DNA from: Roseibium aggregatum IAM 12614 | Lineage (GTDB): Bacteria; Pseudomonadota; Alphaproteobacteria; Rhizobiales; Stappiaceae | DNA: 64,000 bases | Assembly: GCF_000168975.1 (NCBI RefSeq) | Contig: NZ_AAUW01000019.1 | Span: 1 to 64,000 of the forward strand | Reading direction: 5' to 3' | Shown here: positions 27,476-36,550 of the stretch, piece after piece | Layout of the letters: every line of letters starts with the position of its first letter | Numbering within the stretch: the first letter of the stretch is position 1 | Notes under the pieces: model-generated | What the model was told of the DNA's origin: nothing | Databases searched by the model: none | Seen by the model: only the letters and a program-made list of their open reading frames with translations | Program-made: the position numbers and the translations under genes

Positions 27476-28954
27476 ATGCTGGGAATTTTAGACGGCGCAG
27501 CTCAAGCGACTCTGGACGCAATCAGCCAGTCCCAAGCGATGATCGAATTCAAACCCGACGGCACGATCCTGACGGCGAACGAGAATTTTCTTCGCCTCAT
27601 GGGCTATACGCTTGAAGAAATCCGGAACAAGCATCACAAGATCTTTGTCGACGCAGAGTATTCAAACAGCTCTGACTATCGAGATTTCTGGAACAAACTC
27701 GCGCACGGCGAATACTGGTCATCGGAATTCTTGCGCTTCTCCAAGAGCGGCGACGAAGTCTGGATTCAAGGATCCTATAACCCGGTCAAGAACCGGGCGG
27801 GCCGCGTCGTCAAAGTGGTCAAGGTTGCCACCGATATTACGGAAGAAAAGCTCAGGAACGCGGATTACTTTGGACAGGTCAACGCGATCAGCCGGTCCCA
27901 GGCGGTCATTCAATTCGACCTGAACGGCAAGATCCTGGACGTGAATGACAACTTCCTGAATGTCATGGGCTACACGCTCGACGAATTGAAGGGCCAGCAC
28001 CACAGTCTGTTCGTTGAGCCCGAATTCCGCGCGAGCGCGGATTACAAGCGCTTCTGGCAGGATCTCGCCAATGGTGAGTTCAAGGCGGACGAATTCAAGC
28101 GTATCGGCAAAGGAGGCAAGGAAGTCTATATCCGTGCAACTTATAACCCGATCATGGATGCAGCAGGCCGCCCCTACAAGGTGGTGAAATTCGCCACCGA
28201 CGTCACGGCCCAGGTGCGCGAACGTCACAGGCGCATCGACACGCAGCGCGAAATCGATGCCGACCTTGTTGAGATTGCCCGGGCAATTGCTGAGACGACC
28301 GAACAAGCCAGCAGTTCAGCCTCCGCATCCGAGCAGACGTCTTCCAGTGTTCAGACAGTCGCTGCGGCTTCGGAAGAGCTGGTGGCCTCCATTCAGGAAA
28401 TCAGCCGCCAGGTTCAGGTGGCGCTTGATGTTTCCCACAAGGCCGTTGGCGAAGCCGAGCGATCCAGCCAGATCATGTCGGGGCTTTCAGAGGATGCCAA
28501 GACGATCGGCTCGGTGATCGAACTCATCGATGGCATCGCGAACCAGACCAACCTTCTGGCGTTGAATGCGACCATTGAAGCCGCGCGTGCCGGAGAAGCC
28601 GGCAAGGGCTTTGCGGTCGTCGCGTCCGAAGTCAAAAGCCTGGCATCTCAAACAAGCAAGGCGACCGAAGAAATCTCGACTCAGGTGAATTCCGTGCAGC
28701 AAACCACGGATGATGCGGTGACCGCGATTTCGAACATCATGGAAGTGATCAACAGCATCGGCGAGATTGCGGCAAGCATTTCGTCGGCGGTCGAGCAACA
28801 GGCAGCCGTTACGAACGACATTTCCTCGAACATGCAGGCGGCAGCTCAAGGCGTTGAATTGATCACCAACAACATGCAGTCCATCTCTTCGGCAACAGCG
28901 CAGATCGACGCTTCCACACGGAACGTCAGACAGGCATCCCAGTCTTTGCTGTAG
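27476..28954 (+). CDS. Soluble methyl-accepting chemotaxis protein with two PAS domains (BdlA-like)
   Basis: A 492-residue cytoplasmic chemoreceptor without membrane spans. Two tandem PAS domains (about 15-135 and 137-257) share the repeated pattern ISxSQA(M/V)I.F..(D/N)G.IL..N.NF...MGYTL. The signalling domain follows, with the hairpin tip [36 protein letters not shown] split here around residue 370. The layout is like P. aeruginosa BdlA or Aer-type receptors, so it probably senses a cytoplasmic redox or energy signal. The ATG at 27476 is preferred over a TTG at 27416. No other che genes lie nearby. Confidence 0.9.
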   Translation: MLGILDGAAQATLDAISQSQAMIEFKPDGTILTANENFLRLMGYTLEEIRNKHHKIFVDAEYSNSSDYRDFWNKLAHGEYWSSEFLRFSKSGDEVWIQGSYNPVKNRAGRVVKVVKVATDITEEKLRNADYFGQVNAISRSQAVIQFDLNGKILDVNDNFLNVMGYTLDELKGQHHSLFVEPEFRASADYKRFWQDLANGEFKADEFKRIGKGGKEVYIRATYNPIMDAAGRPYKVVKFATDVTAQVRERHRRIDTQREIDADLVEIARAIAETTEQASSSASASEQTSSSVQTVAAASEELVASIQEISRQVQVALDVSHKAVGEAERSSQIMSGLSEDAKTIGSVIELIDGIANQTNLLALNATIEAARAGEAGKGFAVVASEVKSLASQTSKATEEISTQVNSVQQTTDDAVTAISNIMEVINSIGEIAASISSAVEQQAAVTNDISSNMQAAAQGVELITNNMQSISSATAQIDASTRNVRQASQSLL

Positions 28955-29143
28955 GCGGACGCTTGCAGCCAGCCCCAAAGAAAGGCTGTGCGAACAAACA
29001 GCCTCGTTTGAAAAGTTCTGCGGGCGGTTTCCGGTAGGCTCTTTGCCGCCGGCACCGCCCGCACGGGTTTGCGCTGCTGTTTTCAAAGCAGTGGTCGTTG
29101 GAGCAGAAGCTCCGAAACACCGCTTCGCTTCGCAGCACTGTCC

Positions 29144-29695
29144 TCAGGCCGAAAACCCGCCGCTTTTCAGATAGGCGATCTCTTCGGGCGTCGATTCCCG
29201 GCCGAGAACCTCGTTGCGATGGGGAAAGCGACCGAAGCGCCGGATGACGTCGAGGTGGATCAGCGCGTAGTGGTAGGTTTCCTGAATTCCGAGAACCCGG
29301 CAGAGATCGACGGACCTCTCCTGGTGCGCCATGTCTTCCGAATGCTCGAAAGGCAGATAGAAGAAGCTGCGGGCGTCCTTCGGAAAAGCCCGGTCGAAGC
29401 CGCGATCAAGAGCGATTTCAGCAATCTGAACCGCCTTCGGGTCCGCGCGGAACGCCTTGGGGCTGCCCCGGAAGACATTACGCGGGAACTGATCGAGCAG
29501 AATGAGCAGCGCAAGCGCGCCATCGGCTGTCTCGGCCCAGGCATCGAGCTTGCCCTCGGCCGCATCCTCGATGGCGGGCAGGAACCTCTCCCGGCATCGC
29601 TTGTCGAACTTGTCGTCCTTTGCAAACCACTTCTCCGGACCGGCCTGCCACCAGAAATCGAGAACAACGAATGAAGTGATCGGCTGGTCTGTCAT
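29144..29695 (-). CDS. DUF924 family protein
   Basis: A 183-residue soluble helical (TPR-like) protein with the family blocks VLDFWW (about 10-15), PEKWFAKDDKFD, LILLDQFPRNVFRG and HSEDMAHQERSV. The biochemical role of DUF924 is not established. The ATG at 29695 has GGAAG upstream. It is divergent from the TusA-like gene; no functional link is visible. Confidence 0.9.
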   Translation of the reverse strand: MTDQPITSFVVLDFWWQAGPEKWFAKDDKFDKRCRERFLPAIEDAAEGKLDAWAETADGALALLILLDQFPRNVFRGSPKAFRADPKAVQIAEIALDRGFDRAFPKDARSFFYLPFEHSEDMAHQERSVDLCRVLGIQETYHYALIHLDVIRRFGRFPHRNEVLGRESTPEEIAYLKSGGFSA

Positions 29696-29876
29696 GAGGG
29701 CAACTTCCGGGAAGTGAGACGGTGAAACAGGTGTGATCCGTTCCTGCCAGCTTCCCTTGCCCGCTGTCAACGCAGCGCAAGCCAAACTCTGGCGGCTGAC
29801 GGCCCCTTCTTGTATGAAGAGCCTATATAGGGAACACCCCGGCCGAGTTGAAACGGCCCCTGTCACGGAGACTTTG

Positions 29877-30107
29877 TTGACGACCGGAACGACACTCGAC
29901 CTGAAGGGCCTGAAATGCCCGCTGCCCGTGCTCAAGACCCGCAAGGCCCTCACCCGCCTTGCCAACGGCGAGCAGCTGACGGTGCTGACCACCGACCCGA
30001 TGGCGGAAATCGACATTCCCCATTTCTGCAACGAGCAGGGTCATACCCTGCTGGAGGCAGAACGCGTAGAGGGCGGCCACCGGTTCGTGCTCACCAAGGG
30101 CAGCTAG
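29877..30107 (+). CDS. TusA-family sulfurtransferase
   Basis: A 76-residue protein with the TusA signature LDLKGLKCPLPVLKTRKAL, where Cys14 in the CPxP motif carries the persulfide. Relatives act as sulfur carriers in tRNA thiolation, molybdenum-cofactor or sulfur oxidation pathways; the partner here is unknown. I place the start at the TTG at 29877, with GGAG 6 bases upstream. The TAG stop codon is the first three bases of a dispersed repeat (see 30105). Confidence 0.88.
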   Translation: MTTGTTLDLKGLKCPLPVLKTRKALTRLANGEQLTVLTTDPMAEIDIPHFCNEQGHTLLEAERVEGGHRFVLTKGS

Positions 30108-30123
30108 GGTGTGGACCCATAAA
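30105..30123 (+). repeat. Copy of the dispersed TAGGGTGTGG..CCATAAA repeat
   Basis: TAGGGTGTGGACCCATAAA, matching each arm of the inverted repeat at 6131-6187. Its TAG is the stop codon of the TusA-like gene. No inverted partner is seen downstream. Confidence 0.75.
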
Positions 30124-30154
30124 CCAGCAAACAATCAATGCCGGGCTTGAAGCA

Positions 30155-30454
30155 TCACTGCATCTTGCCGGCAATGTTGTCGATTTCGACCGCAAGCTTC
30201 AGATCCAGCTTGCTGAGGCCGCCGACATCATGCGTCGACAGCGTGATATCGACGCTGCGGTAGACATTGAACCACTCGGGATGATGGTTCATCTTTTCCG
30301 CCACCAGCGCAACCTGGGTCATGAATCCGAAGGCTTCACGGAAATCTTGAAACTTGAAGGATTTCGATATTGCTTCGCGGCCATCGCACATTTGCCAATC
30401 CGGCAAGTCGCTCAGTCCGGCAGCGCGGTCTTCCGGCTTCAGTCGTTCAACCAT
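30155..30454 (-). CDS. phhB: Pterin-4a-carbinolamine dehydratase
   Basis: A 99-residue protein of the PCD/DCoH family. The active-site histidines are in [13 protein letters not shown], the central [15 protein letters not shown] matches the family, and the C-terminus holds [13 protein letters not shown]. It regenerates the pterin cofactor of aromatic amino-acid hydroxylases; no phenylalanine hydroxylase lies in this window. It is convergent with the TusA-like gene, with the repeat between them. Confidence 0.92.
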   Translation of the reverse strand: MVERLKPEDRAAGLSDLPDWQMCDGREAISKSFKFQDFREAFGFMTQVALVAEKMNHHPEWFNVYRSVDITLSTHDVGGLSKLDLKLAVEIDNIAGKMQ

Positions 30455-30589
30455 ATGATCCTCCTTGTTTCGCGCAAGGGCCCACCTTCAAAGCGAACCC
30501 TGCGCCTGCCGTGCGTCTAATCCAGTTCTGTGTCAGCCCGAAGGCGGGCTGACAGCTTCGGCCCCGCATCTGTTCAAAGGATAGCTCCC

Positions 30590-31048
30590 TTGCTCCACAC
30601 CGTCCTGTTCGTTTGCCTTGGCAACATCTGCCGGTCGCCGCTTGCGGAAGGTGTCTTCCGGTCCATTGTGAGCGAAGCAGGCCTGGAAGACAGGTTCGAG
30701 ATCGATTCCGCGGGAACAGGCGCCTGGCACGTCGGCAACCCGCCGGACCCGCGCTCCATCGAGATCGCGGCGCAACACAGAATCGACATCTCGTCCCAAC
30801 GGGCTCGGCAGGTAAGTGCCGGAGATTTCCGCCGTTTCGAAACCATCGTCGCGATGGATCGGGACAATCTCGCCGCGCTCAAGCGTCTGGGCGGGGCAGG
30901 TTCCACCGGGCTGCGGCTTCTTTTGAACACGCCGCCGCAGGACGTTCCCGATCCCTATTACGGCGGGCCGGACGGCTTCGAGCAGGTGTACCAGCTTGTG
31001 CGGACCGGCGGTGAACGGCTCTTGCAGGATCTGACAGCCCGCGTTTAA
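30590..31048 (+). CDS. Low-molecular-weight protein-tyrosine phosphatase
   Basis: A 152-residue phosphatase with the N-terminal P-loop VCLGNICRS (Cys9, Arg15; CX5R) and the general-acid loop VPDPYYGG. I chose the TTG at 30590, giving MLHTVLFVCLGN, with AAAGGA about 9 bases upstream; a longer reading from 30530 adds a non-conserved Arg-rich tail. Such enzymes often dephosphorylate polysaccharide tyrosine kinases or Arg-phosphate, but no kinase is adjacent. Confidence 0.9.
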   Translation: MLHTVLFVCLGNICRSPLAEGVFRSIVSEAGLEDRFEIDSAGTGAWHVGNPPDPRSIEIAAQHRIDISSQRARQVSAGDFRRFETIVAMDRDNLAALKRLGGAGSTGLRLLLNTPPQDVPDPYYGGPDGFEQVYQLVRTGGERLLQDLTARV

Positions 31049-31169
31049 GAAGCCCCGGATCTTTTTCTGAAAAGGCCGAGTGACCGAGGATTGCCGGGCC
31101 CGTGTTCATAAATCCGTCTCAGACACTGATGTAAGGGTGTCTGACCTGCACGGCTTCCTTGGCACGAAA

Positions 31170-31430
31170 ATGAAAATTCTGTGGTGGTCCCTTGCGGCCG
31201 CGCTGATCCTGGCCGGACTGATAACGGTCTGGCTGCCGATCCCGACCGGCGTTCCGCTGCTTGCGCTCGGCATGATTATCATTGTCGGCACAAACCGGAG
31301 CGCCGCACGCATGCTGCGCAGCCGCAGGCGCAAGACGCCACCGCTCAACATGGCCATCACCTGGGTGGAGGACCGCTCTCCCCTGCGCTTTGCCCGCATT
31401 CTGAAACGCACCAGGCCGCGCAAGAAATAA
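31170..31430 (+). CDS. Small two-span membrane protein of unknown function
   Basis: An 86-residue protein with a hydrophobic hairpin (about 4-45) containing WLPIPTGVPLLALGMIIIVGTN, followed by an Arg-rich cytoplasmic tail that ends RPRKK. It resembles small PGPGW-type membrane proteins, but I am not certain. The ATG at 31170 immediately precedes the hydrophobic part; no strong ribosome site is visible, and an in-frame start at 31080 is possible. It is convergent with the PAP2 gene 7 bases away. Confidence 0.6.
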   Translation: MKILWWSLAAALILAGLITVWLPIPTGVPLLALGMIIIVGTNRSAARMLRSRRRKTPPLNMAITWVEDRSPLRFARILKRTRPRKK

Positions 31431-31437
31431 AGAGCGT

Positions 31438-32298
31438 TCAGCGCTCCGAAAAGACCCGGCCGACCTTGCGAAACGTTCGCCGCGCCCGCAATGCCAGCCT
31501 TTGCAACACGTGCTGCAGACGCCGCCCCCACACGGTGAACCATTCATCGAGCTGACGATCGCTCACCAGGGGTGGTGTCTTGCGGTACAGCAGATGGTGG
31601 ACTGCAAGGACGAGCAGCAGCGTTACCCCCCAGGACAGCAGCGTATCGGACAGGAAGTGACCGCCGAAGGCGACACGGTTGGCCGACAGGATCAGGCCAA
31701 GCGGGATCAGAAAGGCAAGGGTGCCCTTCCGCCAGGTCGCGGGCACAAGCAACGCAAGCGCCGCCACCAGCCACATGGCAGCCGAGCCTTCGCCGGAAAC
31801 GAAGGAACAGTTGCTGTCGCAATAATTCGAGATTTTCCAGACCGGCTGGTACGGCAGATCCCCTCCGAAGATCTCGACATTGCGGGGCCGCGGGCGGCCC
31901 CAGTTGTCTTTCAGGATCAGGTTGACCAGAACCCCCGGTCCGAGGATCAGCGTGGACAGCAGAAACACAGGCTGGCGCAGGGGCATCAGTGGCGGGCGGC
32001 TCGGCACCAGCAACTTGATGAGCAGAACCGCCACGCAGGCAATGGCGATCACCCGGACGAGGAACGGCCCCAGATGGCGGACGTCGCGCAAGAACGCGAC
32101 GTTCTCGGCCTTGAAGCCCTCATCACCGAAATGAAAAAGCCCGCTCGCCCAGAGGTCGACGCCGGGAAAGGTCAGAAAAAACAGCGACACAAGGCAGATG
32201 TAAAGCCCGGTGCACAGCATTGGATGCGTAACGCACCACTTGGCAGTTTTGTTCAAGCCGGTCTTGGGATTATGCTGTTGATGACGGGTCTGCGACAT
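31438..32298 (-). CDS. PAP2-family membrane phosphatase (LpxE-like)
   Basis: A 286-residue protein with six spans. The three catalytic motifs are present: KDNWGRPRPRN (KX6RP), the SGEGS form of PSGH in CSFVSGEGSA, and NRVAFGGHFLSD (SRX5HX3D type). The active site faces the periplasm and should remove phosphate from a lipid, for example lipid A 1-phosphate, phosphatidic acid or undecaprenyl pyrophosphate. The NCSFVSGE variant is similar to LpxE-type enzymes as I know them. The exact substrate is not proven. Confidence 0.87.
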   Translation of the reverse strand: MSQTRHQQHNPKTGLNKTAKWCVTHPMLCTGLYICLVSLFFLTFPGVDLWASGLFHFGDEGFKAENVAFLRDVRHLGPFLVRVIAIACVAVLLIKLLVPSRPPLMPLRQPVFLLSTLILGPGVLVNLILKDNWGRPRPRNVEIFGGDLPYQPVWKISNYCDSNCSFVSGEGSAAMWLVAALALLVPATWRKGTLAFLIPLGLILSANRVAFGGHFLSDTLLSWGVTLLLVLAVHHLLYRKTPPLVSDRQLDEWFTVWGRRLQHVLQRLALRARRTFRKVGRVFSER

Positions 32299-32379
32299 GG
32301 CTGCTCTTTAACGCATCCGAAGGTCCTGTCCAATCCCTTCCTGATACCGGCCGGTTCAGATTTTGCGGAGTTGCGGAAT

Positions 32380-33057
32380 GTGAAAAATACTCAGCCGCCT
32401 GCGGCCCCTACAGGCACGAATATCGTGTCATTGCAGCAGGACCGGAAACCGGTGGTGGAATTCTGGTACGAGTTTGCATCCACTTACAGTTATCTCTCGG
32501 CCATGCGGATCGAAACGCTGGCAAGCGACTATGGCGTCGCCATCGCCTGGAAGCCGTTCCTGCTTGGTCCTATTTTCAAGAAACAGGGCTGGCCGACCTC
32601 CCCTTTCAATTTATACCCCACCAAGGGTCGCTATATGTGGCGCGACATGGAACGGCTTTGCGAACGCTACGGCCTGCCGCTCACCATGCCTATGCCCTTT
32701 CCGCAAGATTCCCTGCTGGCCGCCCGCATTGCACATGCAGGCCAGAACCAACCCTGGATTGGCGCTTTTACCCGGGCGGTGTATATCGCGGAATTCGGAC
32801 AGGGCCTGAACATTGCCGAGGAAAGCCTCATGGCCGAGCTGCTTCTGGAAACCGGCGCTCCGGCCAGGCAGGCTCTTGAAACCGCCCACAGCCGGGAAAC
32901 CAAGATAAGCCTGCGTGCCGACGTCACCGAAGCCGAGAAACTCGGCATCTTCGGCGCCCCCAGTTTTGTCCTTCCGGACGGTGAGCTTTACTGGGGGGAC
33001 GACCGGCTGGAACAAGCCCTTGAAGTGGCAGGAAATATGGTTGCCACGGACGTTTAG
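32380..33057 (+). CDS. 2-hydroxychromene-2-carboxylate isomerase / DsbA-like (GST-kappa) protein
   Basis: A 225-residue thioredoxin-fold protein with a helical insert. VEFWYEFASTYSYLSAMRIE carries the Ser in place of the DsbA cysteines, WKPFLLGPIF and GIFGAPSFVLPDGELYWGDDRL are HCCA-isomerase signatures. Such enzymes isomerise aromatic degradation intermediates or act as glutathione-dependent isomerases; no aromatic pathway is adjacent. The GTG at 32380 has GGAG 9 bases upstream; longer readings run into sequence antisense to the PAP2 gene. Confidence 0.87.
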   Translation: MKNTQPPAAPTGTNIVSLQQDRKPVVEFWYEFASTYSYLSAMRIETLASDYGVAIAWKPFLLGPIFKKQGWPTSPFNLYPTKGRYMWRDMERLCERYGLPLTMPMPFPQDSLLAARIAHAGQNQPWIGAFTRAVYIAEFGQGLNIAEESLMAELLLETGAPARQALETAHSRETKISLRADVTEAEKLGIFGAPSFVLPDGELYWGDDRLEQALEVAGNMVATDV

Positions 33058-33121
33058 GGCCGCATCCCAACCGTTCCAGCCCCACACAACACCGGGCTTG
33101 CGGGATTCTGGATTGAGCAAT

Positions 33122-33149
33122 ATATACGAAACGTATACGTTTCATATAT
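33122..33149. promoter_or_regulatory. Palindromic operator upstream of the ParD-like gene
   Basis: GAAACGTATACGTTTC at 33128-33143 is a perfect 16-bp palindrome, extended by ATATA/TATAT arms to 28 bases with one mismatched pair. It overlaps a TATATT -10-like sequence and lies 22 bases before the ParD-like ATG, as expected for autoregulation by a ribbon-helix-helix antitoxin. Confidence 0.75.
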
Positions 33150-33171
33150 TCACTCACTTCAGGAGACACTC

Positions 33172-33378
33172 ATGGGCATCGTCAAGATCGATGAAGATCT
33201 GCACGAGCAAGTCCGCCGGGCCAGCACGGTCATGTGCCGCTCCATCAATGCGCAGGCAGAATTCTGGATGAAGATCGGCATGCTGGCAGAGGCCAATCCG
33301 ACCCTCTCCTTCAGCGACATCGTGAAGATGCAGCTCGAGGCAGCACAGGTTCCGTCAGCAGATGCGGCGGTTGCCTGA
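33172..33378 (+). CDS. ParD-like antitoxin family protein (ribbon-helix-helix)
   Basis: A 68-residue protein. The first beta strand GIVKIDEDLHEQVRRAS, then SINAQAEFWMKIGMLAEANP and a C-terminal helix, fit the ParD-like family of type II antitoxins. GGAG lies 6 bases before the ATG. No ParE/RelE-type toxin is present; the next gene, one base downstream, is methionine aminopeptidase. A 28-bp palindrome directly upstream suggests it represses its own operon and therefore the aminopeptidase. Confidence 0.8.
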   Translation: MGIVKIDEDLHEQVRRASTVMCRSINAQAEFWMKIGMLAEANPTLSFSDIVKMQLEAAQVPSADAAVA

Positions 33379-33379
33379 C

Positions 33380-34150
33380 ATGGTCAAGAGCCCGGAAGAA
33401 CTGGATCTCATGCGCAACTCGGGCAGGTTGCTTGCCACCGTCTTCGAAATGCTCGATGGCCTCGACCTTTGCGGCCTGTCGACCCTTGCCGTCAACGACA
33501 TGGTGGAGCGCTTCATCACCGAGGACCTTGCCGCCCGTCCGGCCAGCAAGGGGCAATACGGGTTTGAATATGTCCTGAACTGCTCGATCAACCAGGTGGT
33601 CTGCCACGGCATTCCGGATCAGGACGAGATCATCCGTGACGGCGACATCATCAATCTGGACATCACGCTGGAAAAGGACGGTTTCATTGCCGATTCCAGC
33701 AAGACCTACGTGGTTGGAAACGCCAGCGCGGCCGCAAGACGTCTGGTGCGCGTTGCCCAGAAAGCGATGTGGATGGGCATCGAGCAAGTGAAGCCCGGGG
33801 CCTATCTGGGCGACATCGGCTACGCGATCGAAAAACACGCCAAGAAGAACGGCTATTCGGTGGTTCGCGATTATTGCGGGCACGGCATCGGCCGGGAAAT
33901 GCACGAAGAACCCAGCGTCCTGAATTTCGGGCGGCGCGGCACCGGCATGAGGCTGCGCGAAGGCATGGTCTTCACCGTCGAACCCATGATCAACCAGGGC
34001 ACCAGCAGGGTGTTGACCGAAGAGGACGGCTGGAAGGTGGTGACAAAAGACGGCAAGCTGTCCGCCCAGTTCGAACACACGGTCGCGGTAACCGCCGATG
34101 GTGTCGAGGTGCTGACCCTGCGCCGCGGCGAAACAGCCCTGACGAGCTAG
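33380..34150 (+). CDS. map: Type I methionine aminopeptidase
   Basis: A 256-residue metallopeptidase that removes N-terminal Met. All metal ligands can be seen in context: D in LDITLEKDGF, D in IADSSKTY, H in YCGHGIGREMHE, E in FTVEPMI and E in QFEHTVAV, plus the substrate His in VCHGIP. The start is one base after the ParD-like stop (ATG 33380); an in-frame ATG at 33362 overlaps that gene by 17 bases. The pairing with an antitoxin-like gene is unusual for a housekeeping enzyme. It may be a second, regulated copy. Confidence 0.93.
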   Translation: MVKSPEELDLMRNSGRLLATVFEMLDGLDLCGLSTLAVNDMVERFITEDLAARPASKGQYGFEYVLNCSINQVVCHGIPDQDEIIRDGDIINLDITLEKDGFIADSSKTYVVGNASAAARRLVRVAQKAMWMGIEQVKPGAYLGDIGYAIEKHAKKNGYSVVRDYCGHGIGREMHEEPSVLNFGRRGTGMRLREGMVFTVEPMINQGTSRVLTEEDGWKVVTKDGKLSAQFEHTVAVTADGVEVLTLRRGETALTS

Positions 34151-34166
34151 AGGCTAGGGGGGGGGC

Positions 34167-35360
34167 CTAACCCGCCCTGCGCCTGCAGGCCTGTTTCATC
34201 GCCTCGAAAAGGGCAGCAGGGGACAGGGGTTTCGTCAGGGTTTCCCGGAACCCGGCTTCGCGCAGGCGCTTGTCGCCAACCGATTCCAGCGCCGCTGTCA
34301 CGGCGATCAACGGCAGGTCCGGACGAAGAGCCCGAAGGGCCGTGGCCGTTTCAACACCGTTCATGCCGGGCATGTGCAGGTCGAGCAGCGCCGCATCGAA
34401 GTCGGTTTTCTGAACAAGGCCTATGGCCTGTTCGCCGGATCTGGCGGCCTCTGACGAAATGCCGAAGGATTCCAGCAGCGCGGCCAGCAGGCGGCAGTTG
34501 GTTTCGTTGTCATCGACGATAAGCACATGCGCCGACAGCGGCCCGGCGGGTGAGGCGTTTGCGGTTGCTGCCGATGCCCCAGTCGCCAGGCCCTCGGCCT
34601 GCAACAGCCCCTCATCGCCTGCATGAAGCGGAATTTCGACATTGAACCGGCTGCCGCCGGTTTCCGAACGCTCCAGCGTCAGACGGCCGTTCATGTCCCG
34701 GACGAATTGCGCCGTACCCCAAAGACCGAGACCTGTTCCTGGCGCGGTCTCCCTGCCATGCCGGCCCCGCACGAATGGGCGGAACAGCCGCGCGCCTTCC
34801 TCCGGTTCGATGCCCGGCCCGCTGTCTGAAACGGAAATCAGGATGGAAGAGGGCCTGGCTTCGCCCGGGTCATTGTCTGGAGCATCGTCTGGCCCGAGGA
34901 TATCCTCTGGACCAGCGCCGCTCGCCTGAACCTGAACGGTTACACCACCTTCGGCAGTGTATTTCACCGCATTGTCCAGCAATGTCATGATCACCCGGCG
35001 CAAGGTGCCGCCGCTGGGGGTCACCGCTTCGCCGGCCTCCTCGTCGATCTCAAGCGTCAAGGTCAGGTTTTTCGCTTCCGCCGCCACCTTGAACAGATCG
35101 GCGATTTCCGTAACCACATCGGCGATCCGGGCGGGAGTCAATTCGCCGTGCGAACCCGGTTCGGCGGCCGTGACCAGTTCACCCGTCATCTGCGTCAAGG
35201 CGTCGATGGAGCGAATCAGGATCGACAGTTGTTCCTTCTGGGTCCCGTTCAAGGGGCCTGTCCCGATCAGTTCCGCCGTCAGACGCATGGCGGCAAGCGG
35301 CGTCCTGAGATCGTGGGCCAGAAGCGCAAGTTTGACGCTGTCCTCGTCATGATTTGCCAT
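34167..35360 (-). CDS. Hybrid histidine kinase without a sensor domain
   Basis: A 397-residue protein. The dimerisation/phospho-accepting segment is at the very N-terminus: HDLRTPL with His16. A GHKL ATPase domain follows (N box DNAVKY, G1 DSGPGI, G2 GTGLGLWG), then a linker rich in Ala, and a receiver domain (VDDNE, phospho-Asp in LLDLHMPG, Thr in AVTAA, Lys in TKPLSP). There is no input domain and no membrane span, so it must be driven by a partner protein. It is convergent with map, across a run of nine Gs. Confidence 0.9.
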   Translation of the reverse strand: MANHDEDSVKLALLAHDLRTPLAAMRLTAELIGTGPLNGTQKEQLSILIRSIDALTQMTGELVTAAEPGSHGELTPARIADVVTEIADLFKVAAEAKNLTLTLEIDEEAGEAVTPSGGTLRRVIMTLLDNAVKYTAEGGVTVQVQASGAGPEDILGPDDAPDNDPGEARPSSILISVSDSGPGIEPEEGARLFRPFVRGRHGRETAPGTGLGLWGTAQFVRDMNGRLTLERSETGGSRFNVEIPLHAGDEGLLQAEGLATGASAATANASPAGPLSAHVLIVDDNETNCRLLAALLESFGISSEAARSGEQAIGLVQKTDFDAALLDLHMPGMNGVETATALRALRPDLPLIAVTAALESVGDKRLREAGFRETLTKPLSPAALFEAMKQACRRRAG

Positions 35361-35551
35361 GCGGCCGGGGATCCTTCGCCTGAACGGGTCTCAACCGGGC
35401 TTGCCAGACAAGCGGCAAAAAGCCAAGTTGGTCGAAATTCTGCTTACCTTGCCGTGTGGCCGCTGTCCATCCGGACCGGCATCCGCCAGCGCCCTGTTCC
35501 ATATCGACCAGCTGTAGCCTTCGGGCTGCCGCCTGGGATGAAGACCCTTAA

Positions 35552-36526
35552 ATGCTTGCTCAAACACTTACCATCGTCGCGCCTGTCTTTCTTCTGATCG
35601 GCATCGGTTACTGCCTCGCCAAAACCCGCATCCTGAACCAGAGCGTCAGCGAAGCCCTCGGGCAGTTCGTCTATGTCGTGGCAATCCCGGTGCTGATTTT
35701 CCGGACACTGATCGGCGCCGATCTGAGTGCGGGTGTTCCGGTGGCCCTTTGGGCGACCTATTTCATCGGGGTCGGCTTTGCCTGGCTGCTCGGCTCACTG
35801 ATCATTCGCAAGGGGTTCGGCAGAGACGCAAGAGCAAGCGCAATCGGCGGAATTTCGGCTGCTTTTGCCAACACGGTGATGGTCAGCTTGCCGCTGGTCG
35901 CCGCAGTCTATGGCGACGATGGCCTTGTTCCGCTGCTGCTGATTATCTCGATCCACCTGGCCACAATGACGGTACTGATGGCGGTGACGATGGAGCGGGC
36001 CGCGGCAGTCGACAACGGCACGGCAGTCCCGCCCCTCTCCCAATTGCTTATGGGGGCTGGAAAAAGCCTGGTGAAGAACCCGCTTGTGGTCACCATCGTC
36101 ATCGCTTTTCTCTGGCGGCAGACTGGCCTCAACCTGCCGGAAATCGGCCTCGACGTTCTCAGCCGCATCGCCGCAACAGCGCTGCCTCTGGCACTCTTGT
36201 CACTCGGCATGAGCCTGGTGCAATACGGCATGCGCGGCAACATAGTGCCGGGACTGCTGCTCAGCATCATCAAGATGCTGCTGATGCCGATCGTCGTTTT
36301 TGTGGCCGGGGCCTTCGTGTTCCACCTGCCGCCGCTGTGGACAGCAGTTGCGACCCTGACGGCAAGCTGCCCGACGGGCGTCAACGCCTATATTTTTGCC
36401 AACCGCTATGGCACCGGCCATGCCATGTCCGCAAATGCGATCACCATGACCACGCTCTGCGCCATCGTCACGGCCAGCTTGTGGATCTGGTTCCTGGATC
36501 ACTGGTTCGGTATGAGCCTGCGCTGA
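35552..36526 (+). CDS. AEC-family (auxin efflux carrier-like) transporter
   Basis: A 324-residue protein with about ten spans in two inverted halves. The opening MLAQTLTIVAPVFLLIGIGYCLAK and the C-terminal TASCPTGVNAYIFANRYG are typical of bacterial AEC carriers, which move malonate, malate or related compounds. Substrate unknown. No strong ribosome site is seen before the ATG. It is convergent with gluQ. Confidence 0.88.
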   Translation: MLAQTLTIVAPVFLLIGIGYCLAKTRILNQSVSEALGQFVYVVAIPVLIFRTLIGADLSAGVPVALWATYFIGVGFAWLLGSLIIRKGFGRDARASAIGGISAAFANTVMVSLPLVAAVYGDDGLVPLLLIISIHLATMTVLMAVTMERAAAVDNGTAVPPLSQLLMGAGKSLVKNPLVVTIVIAFLWRQTGLNLPEIGLDVLSRIAATALPLALLSLGMSLVQYGMRGNIVPGLLLSIIKMLLMPIVVFVAGAFVFHLPPLWTAVATLTASCPTGVNAYIFANRYGTGHAMSANAITMTTLCAIVTASLWIWFLDHWFGMSLR

Positions 36527-36550
36527 GCACCCGCCCTGAGGGCCGAACCC

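Noticed and set aside
31501-33057. A 518-codon plus-strand frame including the HCCA-isomerase-like protein
   Set aside because: The first 290 codons are antisense to the PAP2 gene; a GTG with GGAG at 32380 starts the recognisable protein.
33172-34150. A classical ParDE toxin-antitoxin pair
   Set aside because: The downstream gene is methionine aminopeptidase with intact catalytic residues, not a ParE/RelE-type toxin.
34151-34166. A run of nine Gs between map and the histidine kinase
   Set aside because: Such runs can be phase-variable, but it lies between two convergent stop codons and outside any promoter, so no switching effect is expected; it may also be a sequencing-length artefact.
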